DNA of 6,664 nucleotides, from contig CP070830.1 of NCBI GenBank assembly GCA_020344865.1, positions 477,645-484,308 of the forward strand, written 5' to 3'. This stretch comes from Planctomycetota bacterium. GTDB lineage: Bacteria; Planctomycetota; Phycisphaerae; Sedimentisphaerales; Anaerobacaceae. The notes beneath the pieces were generated by a model. That model searched no databases, had not been told where the DNA came from, and saw nothing but the letters and a program-made list of their open reading frames with translations. A program made the translations under genes and the position numbers. Positions 1-4,496 of the stretch are shown piece after piece (position 1 is the first letter of the stretch; every line of letters begins with the position of its first letter).

Positions 1-104
1 AGAGCCAAAGCGTTACTAATAGTGCCAATGACCTTGGTGTGCAAATATTGCTCAACGGTGCCATCGGTCTTTACGACCTTAAGCTGCATGTTCATCGGCG
101 CCAT
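1..104 (-). CDS. ATP-cone domain protein, N-terminal fragment
   Basis: Only the first 34 codons are inside the window; the gene continues past the left edge. The protein starts MAPMNMQLKVVKTDG and continues with TVEQYLHTKVIGTISNALA. This fits the opening beta strands and first helix of an ATP-cone (V-K-x-DG-x-x-E-x-aromatic, then K-V-x-x-x-I-x-x-AL), the nucleotide-sensing domain found in NrdR and at the N-terminus of many ribonucleotide reductases. The start is set by a strong AAGGAGG (109-115) four bases before the ATG; later in-frame ATGs at codons 4 and 6 are placed less well. It lies 70 nt downstream of nrdR on the same strand with no clear terminator between, so it is probably cotranscribed and under NrdR control. 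It could be a stand-alone ATP-cone protein or the start of a longer enzyme; the fragment cannot decide. Confidence 0.7.
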   Translation of the reverse strand, partial: MAPMNMQLKVVKTDGTVEQYLHTKVIGTISNALA

Positions 105-147
105 ATTGCCTCCTTGCAAAACACAAACGGCCCACTGAATTTTTAGC

Positions 148-164
148 CGCTCAGTCCGAGAGCG
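148..164 (-). other. Small hairpin between nrdR and the ATP-cone gene
   Basis: CGCTC (148-152) and GAGCG (160-164) form a 5 bp inverted repeat with a 7 nt loop, just after the nrdR stop. On the minus strand it is followed by a short mixed A/T stretch and no U-run, so it is unlikely to be an intrinsic terminator. It could slightly affect readthrough or mRNA stability between the two genes. Confidence 0.25.
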
Positions 165-174
165 CATTGGTCAG

Positions 175-666
175 TTAGACATCGAACAGCTTTGTCTGGT
201 CAGTATACTCCGTCCGAGTGATAGCCTCACTTACCTCCTCAATCAACTCACCTGCATCTTCGAACTGGCGATACACACTTGCAAATCGAATATAGGCGAC
301 CTTGTCAACGGCCCGCAGGTGCTTCATCACACTCTCGCCCACAAAAGCTGATGAAACCTCTTTATCGAAATTTTTAAATATGTCCTCTTCGGCCTTGTCA
401 GCTATCTGCTGAATCTGTTCGGCCGAGACCGGTCTTTTATAACAGGCCTTTTGCAAACCCGCAATGATTTTTTCTCTGTCGTAAGGGACGCGAGAGTTGT
501 CCTTTTTGACCACATAGAGCTTGAAGCTTTCCCCTATTTTTTCATAGGTAGTGAAACGCTTCTCGCAAGCCAGGCACTGACGACGTCGCCTTATTATCCT
601 ACCGCTGTCGCTTGCTCGCGAATCAACAACTTTATCCCGGTCTTCCTTGCAAAACGGACATCTCAC
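175..666 (-). CDS. nrdR: Transcriptional repressor NrdR
   Basis: NrdR is a cytoplasmic zinc- and ATP/dATP-binding repressor of ribonucleotide reductase genes. The 163-residue protein has the family layout. An N-terminal zinc ribbon has Cys pairs at C3/C6 and C31/C34, with the basic RRRRQC stretch (26-31) and the KRFTTYE signature (36-42). An ATP-cone follows at about residues 49-139 (KLYVVKKDNSRVPYDREK through the YIRFASVYRQFED end). The C-terminal tail is acidic and variable. E. coli NrdR is about 149 residues, so this copy is full length with a slightly longer tail. The start is GTG at 664-666, giving the canonical MRCPFC opening; an AGGTG about 10 nt upstream can serve as ribosome binding site. 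Its promoter carries two NrdR boxes, indicating autoregulation. A second ATP-cone gene follows downstream. No reductase gene is visible in the window, so its enzyme targets lie elsewhere or beyond the left edge. Confidence 0.97.
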   Translation of the reverse strand: MRCPFCKEDRDKVVDSRASDSGRIIRRRRQCLACEKRFTTYEKIGESFKLYVVKKDNSRVPYDREKIIAGLQKACYKRPVSAEQIQQIADKAEEDIFKNFDKEVSSAFVGESVMKHLRAVDKVAYIRFASVYRQFEDAGELIEEVSEAITRTEYTDQTKLFDV

Positions 667-713
667 AAGTCGGCCACACCTATTTACCCCAAAGCTAAGG
701 GCTGTTTAAAGCA

Positions 714-729
714 ACACTACATCTTGACC
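714..729. promoter_or_regulatory. NrdR box, promoter-distal to the core elements
   Basis: The 16-mer beginning ACACTACATCTTG matches about 12 of 16 positions of the NrdR-box consensus (ACAC-W-ATATAT-W-GWGT). It lies 31 bp from the second box, start to start, about three helical turns. That spacing is typical of paired NrdR boxes and places both on one DNA face. It falls just downstream of the predicted transcription start of nrdR. Alone it would be weak; the spacing to the better box supports it. Confidence 0.6.
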
Positions 730-737
730 GTATTTAT

Positions 738-765
738 ATTCTAAGGTCAATATATAGTGTGTCAA
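738..765 (-). promoter_or_regulatory. sigma70-type promoter of nrdR
   Basis: On the minus strand there is a perfect -35 TTGACA (760-765), a 16 bp spacer and -10 TAGAAT (738-743, 5 of 6 to consensus). This predicts a start near 731 and a leader of about 65 nt before the nrdR GTG. The better NrdR box fills the spacer, so NrdR binding should block RNA polymerase directly. Confidence 0.7.
745..760. promoter_or_regulatory. NrdR box, proximal, within the promoter spacer
   Basis: The 16-mer GGTCAATATATAGTGT matches 13 of 16 positions of the NrdR-box consensus, including the whole central and right half (C-A-ATATATA-GTGT). It sits between the -35 and -10 elements of the nrdR promoter and touches the last base of the -35. 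Together with the box at 714 it implies negative autoregulation of nrdR and probably of the downstream ATP-cone gene. Confidence 0.75.
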
Positions 766-907
766 AAAAAATCTTGAAGGCGACATCGGACGATGCTTCT
801 GAGCGGCTGTTAGATTTTATTTTGGCTGCTTGTAATTTACGGCCAGGTAAGAACTAACAAAGAAAGTTTCTAAAAACTCACAGGTATTTTTGGCGGTGAT
901 TTTTCGC
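766..907. other. Intergenic stretch with no recognised gene
   Basis: This lies between the terminator of the candidate ncRNA and the nrdR promoter. I see no convincing reading frame, tRNA or structured RNA on either strand. The only local structure is a short palindrome CATCGGACGATG near 785-796, too small to interpret. Confidence 0.5.
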
Positions 908-941
908 AAAAAAAGGCCCTTGCGCGTTGCGCACAAGGGCC
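908..941 (-). terminator. Strong rho-independent terminator
   Basis: On the minus strand GGCCCTTG (934-941) pairs perfectly with CAAGGGCC (915-922). One C/A mismatch and three more pairs follow, closing a 3 nt loop. The stem is followed at once by seven T (908-914). It lies about 420 nt after the isomerase stop codon, so it is far from the end of that gene and fits better as the 3' end of a separate transcript (the candidate ncRNA). It also insulates nrdR from upstream transcription. Confidence 0.88.
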
Positions 942-1161
942 CAACTCGGAAAGAAACTTATATGGCCCCCCCAAAGTTAACTGCTTAGAAGCCTCGCATA
1001 CTGCAAAGGCATTATCTCTATCTCTGCTTCTCAGATGTCGCTTCCGCCGTTGTCCCCCAGGGATGGCTGTTAAGTCGGGCCAATGATATATCAATATCAA
1101 TGGGCAGTCACACTTAGAACCCGAAAGTTAAGGTGACAACGCCCCCTTTAATGCCCAACCT
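908..1161 (-). ncRNA. Candidate structured non-coding RNA, about 250 nt
   Basis: This is a minus-strand unit bounded by a promoter (1169-1197) and a strong intrinsic terminator, with no credible protein between. Several helices can be drawn by eye. TGCCCA (1152-1157) pairs with TGGGCA (1101-1106), enclosing a hairpin at 1107-1137 that has GTCAC/GTGAC and CTTA/TAAG arms around a TTCG loop. A long-range 10-pair helix joins 1072-1081 to 938-947. An inner C-rich segment (near 1058-1066) can face the G-run at 965-971. An apical arm closes with CTGAGAAGC / GCTTCTAAGCAG. The overall rod with an asymmetric internal bubble recalls 6S RNA. I cannot match its conserved sequence, nor that of RNase P RNA, tmRNA or SRP RNA, so identity is open. 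The alternative is a long 3' untranslated region of the isomerase operon. Confidence 0.4.
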
Positions 1162-1168
1162 AAAATAA

Positions 1169-1197
1169 AGTATAATACAAAAATAGCAAAGGGACAA
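1169..1197 (-). promoter_or_regulatory. Putative promoter of the candidate ncRNA
   Basis: On the minus strand a -35-like TTGTCC (1192-1197, 4 of 6) is followed by 17 bp and a -10 TATACT (1169-1174, 5 of 6), with a predicted start near 1161. The surroundings are A/T-rich. No reading frame with a ribosome binding site follows, which is why I link it to an RNA gene. Confidence 0.5.
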
Positions 1198-1227
1198 ATC
1201 AACTCTGCTGTTTTTTTGGCTTTTTGT

Positions 1228-1270
1228 AACGCCCGATAAATCTCCGGAAAACATCAGATAAATCGGCGTT
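1228..1270. repeat. Imperfect inverted repeat / hairpin downstream of the isomerase gene
   Basis: AACGCCCGAT (1228-1237) and ATCGGCGTT (1262-1270) are complementary with one bulged base. After an AA/AA internal loop, ATCT (1240-1243) pairs with AGAT (1256-1259) around a 12 nt loop, giving 13 pairs in total. Neither strand has a T-run just 3' of the hairpin, so it is not a standard intrinsic terminator. It lies 95 nt after the isomerase stop codon and could be a 3' end stabiliser or processing hairpin of that mRNA. Confidence 0.45.
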
Positions 1271-1364
1271 GAGCGTCAAAAGCAGGAGCTTCGCGCCAGA
1301 ATTTCAAGCTCTCGGCTATATTATGCTGTGGTGGGAGAAAACAGTCCTTTTGAGAAAGAGCCTC

Positions 1365-2222
1365 TCATATTTCTTCGATTTTGGCATCGGCCTTTAAGCC
1401 GTCTACAAAATCATCAATGGCCTTTTCCTGCATATGTTTTTTGAGTTCCGCTGTGATACTGTCCTTGACCTGTTCAAGGGGGCGCACAGCCTGCGGCTTT
1501 CTGTCATACAGCTTGGCTACATGAAATCCGAATCTGGTTCGAAAGATTCCGCTTACCTGGTTCACAGCCAAATTAAAGACCACGTCCTCGAACTCCTCCA
1601 CCATTTGACCCTTGGCTATATAGCCGAGGTCGCCGCCATTTTGGGGGCAATCTGAATATTTCGCGACGAGAGTTTCAAAAACAGCGTTGTTTTTCAATTC
1701 GCTTTGAGCCTTTTGAATAGTACTGTAAGCGGCCGCCTCGTTGGCCTGGCCGTCTATGTGTTTTACTATATGGGCGACCCTTATCCGCTCGGGAGATTTG
1801 AATTGTTCTTTGTTTTCATTGTAGAACTTCAGGATTTCATCTTCGGCAGGCTCCGGCAGATGCTCATAAAGCCCCTTGAGCATTCGCTCCACTTTCAAAT
1901 GCAGTTCGACATGTTCTTTAATCTCTCTCTCATCATTGGTTCCAAATTCCTTGTGGAGCAACTCATCGGTACCGCATTTTTTTCTGATTTGTCCAAAGGC
2001 TGACTGTATTTGGGCGGCGGGTATTGCGGGGACGTGATTATTTGCGTGTTGATTTATCAAGACCCTCTCAATTACATTTTCCTTCGACCAATCCAGCAGT
2101 TGTGCCTCTTTGTCGACAGGGTCCTGGTCTGCAAATACCCGCTCATAGTCGGGCCTTAATCGCTCGGCCTCCTGCTTAATCGCCGAATCATCAATTTTTT
2201 CGCCGTTAACAACTAAAGTCAC
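1365..2222 (-). CDS. Parvulin-type peptidyl-prolyl cis-trans isomerase (SurA/PpiC-like), apparently cytoplasmic
   Basis: The protein has 285 residues. A helical SurA/PpiC-like chaperone region occupies about residues 1-140, followed by one rotamase domain at about 146-240. Rotamase landmarks are RVAHIV (148-153), FETLVAKYSDCPQNGGDLG (182-200), the MVEEFEDVVFNL segment (207-218) and FRTRFGFHVAKL (227-238). The C-terminal helix (245-275) should pack back on the chaperone part, as in SurA. Such enzymes catalyse prolyl isomerisation and bind unfolded proteins. Unlike SurA or PrsA there is no signal peptide or lipobox: the N-terminus (MTLVVNGEKI) begins directly with a folded-domain sequence, so a cytoplasmic role is inferred unless it is exported another way. 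The start is GTG at 2220-2222 with GAGG 8 nt upstream. It is the last gene of a three-gene set, 42 nt after the thymidylate-synthase-like gene; any functional link to that gene is unknown. Confidence 0.9.
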   Translation of the reverse strand: MTLVVNGEKIDDSAIKQEAERLRPDYERVFADQDPVDKEAQLLDWSKENVIERVLINQHANNHVPAIPAAQIQSAFGQIRKKCGTDELLHKEFGTNDEREIKEHVELHLKVERMLKGLYEHLPEPAEDEILKFYNENKEQFKSPERIRVAHIVKHIDGQANEAAAYSTIQKAQSELKNNAVFETLVAKYSDCPQNGGDLGYIAKGQMVEEFEDVVFNLAVNQVSGIFRTRFGFHVAKLYDRKPQAVRPLEQVKDSITAELKKHMQEKAIDDFVDGLKADAKIEEI

Positions 2223-2264
2223 TTTTCGTGCCTCGTGGATGGTGGCTCGTAACTCGGTAGACTT

Positions 2265-3158
2265 TCACGAGCCCTTTGGTTTTGCGTACCAGTCGGGGTC
2301 TTTGGCGAGGTTTTCTCTGGCTTCGTTCGTCATCATTTCAAAGGCGGGGTGAGTGCTTTCCCAGGCCCGATCCGTAAAAGGGCCTTTTCTCATTTTTTCG
2401 ACTTCAGGAACAACCTCGTCAAAATAGCTGCCGTAGATATGAAGTGAATCGCTTATATCAACGTACCTGCCTACTTTCACAGGTTTATCTATTTCTGCAG
2501 AGATTCCACCAGCAATGATTCTCTGAAGGTCCGTGATGGCATAAACATTCATAAACCATGCCTTATAAAGGTCACGGCTTCGCCAGTGGGTATTCATTTC
2601 AAGCGAAAGTTCCCCGTTGTTATTCGATACCAGCCGACACCATATCCTCTGCAGACAGGGCGGGTCATCCGTGGGCGGGTCGGCCGTCGGCATCCATGTT
2701 ATCGCCTGCGCCCTTCGAGTGTGGGCGGTCTGCGCGAGTTTATCGATGATATACTGAATCTGGTTGACTTTTCTGAAAGGCTTCGGCGAATCAGGATTTC
2801 GCAGGTCTTCCACCGGACAATAGGCAAAGAGCCGCTCGTGATACGTATAAGTCCACTTGCCAGCGGCAGGGTCAATCCAGTGGTCGTGAATACCGTTGAT
2901 TACCTCCTGCCGGTACGCCTCAAGCTCGGCAGGGCCGCCGGGGAAGTTTTTATGGATTCTCGGCTCTGCAAGTGGATTGGCTATGGTAATCATAACGGTG
3001 GCATCCTTACTCGGCGGGTCCTCGGGTTTATCATACTGTGTTTTGATTTCGAGTCCGTGGTCCCAAACCGCCAATACCGCCTTCTCCCAAGCTTCAGGCA
3101 GGCAGTTGGCAGTTACAAAAATAGCCGGTATACCGACACCGGATGTGGTAGTGGTCAT
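2265..3158 (-). CDS. Thymidylate synthase family protein (methanogen-like type)
   Basis: The protein has 297 residues and weak overall similarity to bacterial ThyA, but the family's catalytic landmarks fall in order. The nucleophile is C168 in DPPCLQR. RSRD (193-196) corresponds to the dUMP phosphate-binding RS-x-D. N204 is exactly 11 residues after that Arg, as N177 is after R166 in E. coli ThyA. DSLHIYG (237-243) supplies the His and Tyr that hold the deoxyribose. The N-terminal half (PEAWEKAVLAVWDHG; DATVMITIANPLAEPR) is unlike ThyA and recalls archaeal methanogen-type synthases. Keeping Asn rather than Asp at the base-recognition position favours a uracil nucleotide over dCMP. The likely reaction is methylation or hydroxymethylation of dUMP with a folate; the exact substrate and cofactor are not proven. 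The residue after the catalytic Cys is Leu where E. coli has His. The ATG start has GAGG 7 nt upstream and lies 29 nt after the membrane protein gene. Confidence 0.8.
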   Translation of the reverse strand: MTTTTSGVGIPAIFVTANCLPEAWEKAVLAVWDHGLEIKTQYDKPEDPPSKDATVMITIANPLAEPRIHKNFPGGPAELEAYRQEVINGIHDHWIDPAAGKWTYTYHERLFAYCPVEDLRNPDSPKPFRKVNQIQYIIDKLAQTAHTRRAQAITWMPTADPPTDDPPCLQRIWCRLVSNNNGELSLEMNTHWRSRDLYKAWFMNVYAITDLQRIIAGGISAEIDKPVKVGRYVDISDSLHIYGSYFDEVVPEVEKMRKGPFTDRAWESTHPAFEMMTNEARENLAKDPDWYAKPKGS

Positions 3159-3187
3159 CTATATCCTCAACGAGATGTTTACGGTTT

Positions 3188-3703
3188 CTATTTGAAAAAT
3201 CGAGTCAGGTCAATTTCTTCTTTGGTTATCTTATATCTTGGTCGGTATCTCTCGGGTATATCTGCAAGCATTCTTCTGGCCTTGTAGTCGAACTCGCTGC
3301 CGGGGAATTTTCGCATAATTTCGCGGCATGCATCAACCATAGGTTTGTAACCTGGGCCTGGTAGTCTACCTATTTTCCGCTGCTGTAGGGCATATTCAAA
3401 CAATCTCTGGGCCTCGATTTCTTCTATTTCGGTAAGCTCTTTAAATACCGGCTTAAGGGGCTTCGCATCCTGTTTTTCCGCCATCTGCTGCTCGACCGCA
3501 TTAGGGTCGGCTTGTTCTGTTGTTGGGGGCTCCGGAGGCTGTGGGTCTGCCCGCAATCTCCTGTCATCCTCCTCGATTATGTCATAAAAGGTCTTGGGCT
3601 TGGGCTTAGGTTCGGATTCGGAAGGCCAAAATGCATCCACGAGGACAATCAGAATCACTACTACAATCACAAGGGCCGCAATTTTAAGCCAAAATCTACT
3701 CAC
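3188..3703 (-). CDS. Membrane-anchored hypothetical protein with TPR-like C-terminus
   Basis: I do not recognise this 171-residue protein. One strongly hydrophobic segment (about residues 6-23, KIAALVIVVVILIVLV) follows a short basic start, fitting an uncleaved N-terminal anchor with the rest outside the membrane. Residues 28-85 are a low-complexity linker rich in Pro, Glu, Lys, Asp and Gln (KPKPK; PQPPEPP). Residues 90-150 are helical with a tetratricopeptide or BamD flavour (EAQRLFEYALQQRK, then ACREIMRKFPGSEFDYKARRML). A basic and aromatic tail ends in TRFFK. The start is GTG at 3701-3703 with AGAGG about 9 nt upstream. It is first in the minus-strand operon, so it is read from the divergent promoter region. 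A role as a cell-envelope scaffold or adaptor is possible but not shown. Confidence 0.75.
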   Translation of the reverse strand: MSRFWLKIAALVIVVVILIVLVDAFWPSESEPKPKPKTFYDIIEEDDRRLRADPQPPEPPTTEQADPNAVEQQMAEKQDAKPLKPVFKELTEIEEIEAQRLFEYALQQRKIGRLPGPGYKPMVDACREIMRKFPGSEFDYKARRMLADIPERYRPRYKITKEEIDLTRFFK

Positions 3704-3732
3704 AATCGTTCGCCTCTTTTATCAATCGACAA

Positions 3733-3761
3733 TTGATTATTGATAACCGATTATTTATAAT
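3733..3761 (+). promoter_or_regulatory. Promoter of the ribE-pdxA-rsmA operon
   Basis: A -35 TTGATT (3733-3738, 4 of 6), 17 bp spacer and perfect -10 TATAAT (3756-3761) predict a start near 3768 and a leader of about 65 nt. The leader is too short for a full FMN riboswitch and shows none of its conserved segments. Confidence 0.7.
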
Positions 3762-3764
3762 CAA
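3736..3764 (-). promoter_or_regulatory. Divergent promoter of the membrane protein operon
   Basis: On the minus strand the other arm of the inverted repeat gives -35 TTGATT (3759-3764), a 17 bp spacer and -10 AATAAT (3736-3741, 5 of 6), pointing to the GTG at 3703. It overlaps the ribE promoter almost completely, so polymerase should be able to occupy only one of the two at a time. Confidence 0.55.
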
Positions 3765-3833
3765 TTTTAGTGGCTGGATGTTTTTATATCAAGTAAATAA
3801 CCACGTCCGACGCCTAATTTTAGAAGGGTTTTT

Positions 3834-4475
3834 ATGTTCACAGGCCTCATAGAGGCAGTTTGCCAAGTGAAGCAGGTTCGGAGAACCGACGCTGCAATGC
3901 ATCTGGCTATAGATTTAGGCAAGCTGGCGGAAGAAAGCAAAATCGGCGACAGCATAGCAATAAACGGTGTCTGTCTAACGGTAGCCAAGCTTGAGGGAGA
4001 ACTGGCAACATTCGAGGTCAGCGGCGAGACATTAACAGTATCGACGCTCGGCAGATTACAGGCGGCCTCCGGAGTCAATGTGGAACTGTCTATAAAGGCC
4101 AACGGTCACTTCGGCGGCCATATAGTCCAGGGCCACATCGACGGCGTTGGAACAATCAAGGCGATTGAGAAACGGGGCGAATTCGCGAATCTTAAGTTCG
4201 CAGCCGGGGAGGAACTTCTTGAGCAGATGGTGGCTAAAGGCTCGGTTGCCGTCGATGGAATAAGTCTGACAATAGCAAATATGGACGATAGCACGTTCAG
4301 CGCTGCGATAATACCCGAGACTCTGAAAAGAACAACTCTAGGCAAGGCAAGAGTGGGTGATTTGGTAAACATTGAAACTGACATACTCGCCAAAATAATA
4401 AAGAAACAGCTTGATAAGATACTGCCGGCAGGGCGTAAACTAACGGCCGAAAGATTAAAGGAGCTTGGTTTTTAA
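3834..4475 (+). CDS. ribE: Riboflavin synthase, alpha subunit
   Basis: The enzyme joins two molecules of 6,7-dimethyl-8-ribityllumazine to give riboflavin, the last step of riboflavin synthesis, as a cytoplasmic trimer. The 213-residue protein shows the family's two tandem lumazine-binding barrels. The first starts with the diagnostic MFTGLIE and contains GDSIAINGVCLTV (38-50, with C47). The second begins near GGHIVQGHIDGVG (94-106) and contains GSVAVDGISLTIAN (136-149). VNIETDILAKI (178-188) leads into the C-terminal trimerisation helix. Length is normal for the family. AGAAGGG lies five bases before the ATG. It is the first gene of the operon, 21 nt before pdxA. No other riboflavin genes are present, so the pathway is scattered in this genome. 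The enzyme is called RibE or RibC in different species. Confidence 0.96.
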   Translation: MFTGLIEAVCQVKQVRRTDAAMHLAIDLGKLAEESKIGDSIAINGVCLTVAKLEGELATFEVSGETLTVSTLGRLQAASGVNVELSIKANGHFGGHIVQGHIDGVGTIKAIEKRGEFANLKFAAGEELLEQMVAKGSVAVDGISLTIANMDDSTFSAAIIPETLKRTTLGKARVGDLVNIETDILAKIIKKQLDKILPAGRKLTAERLKELGF

Positions 4476-4496
4476 CAGACACCGGACGACACAAGT

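Larger units (their letters stand above)
3731..3766. repeat. Perfect 10 bp inverted repeat in the divergent promoter region
   Basis: AATTGATTAT (3731-3740) and ATAATCAATT (3757-3766) are perfect inverted copies separated by 16 bp. Further copies of the half-site hexamer ATCAAT/ATTGAT occur at 3721-3726 and 3739-3744. The repeat carries the core elements of promoters facing both ways. It could bind a dimeric regulator or simply reflect two back-to-back promoters. Confidence 0.75.

Noticed and set aside
784..796. Short palindrome CATCGGACGATG upstream of the nrdR promoter
   Set aside because: It is too short to form a stable hairpin or to identify as an operator, and no second copy lies nearby.
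870..1100. Minus-strand open frame of 76 codons running through the ncRNA candidate and its terminator
   Set aside because: It spans a strong intrinsic terminator, has no good ribosome binding site and encodes a composition-biased sequence resembling no family I know.
908..1161. Assignment of the structured region to RNase P RNA, tmRNA or SRP RNA
   Set aside because: The conserved RNase P core segments, a tRNA-like CCA end with tag sequence, and the SRP GGAAG/AGCAG loop arrangement were all looked for and not found.
1114..1254. Minus-strand 46-codon frame ending in GGVVTLTFGF, reminiscent of the last strand of an outer-membrane barrel
   Set aside because: There is no ribosome binding site before the ATG, the frame crosses the predicted ncRNA promoter, and nothing upstream supports a barrel. 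The ending is probably coincidence, though a decayed gene cannot be excluded.
2586..3287. Long plus-strand frame of 233 codons opposite the thymidylate-synthase-like gene
   Set aside because: It is antisense to a gene with clear catalytic motifs, lacks recognisable domains and has an Arg/Ser-rich composition typical of a shadow frame.
3768..3833. Possible FMN riboswitch in the ribE leader
   Set aside because: The predicted leader is only about 65 nt and shows none of the conserved segments of the FMN element, which needs well over 100 nt.
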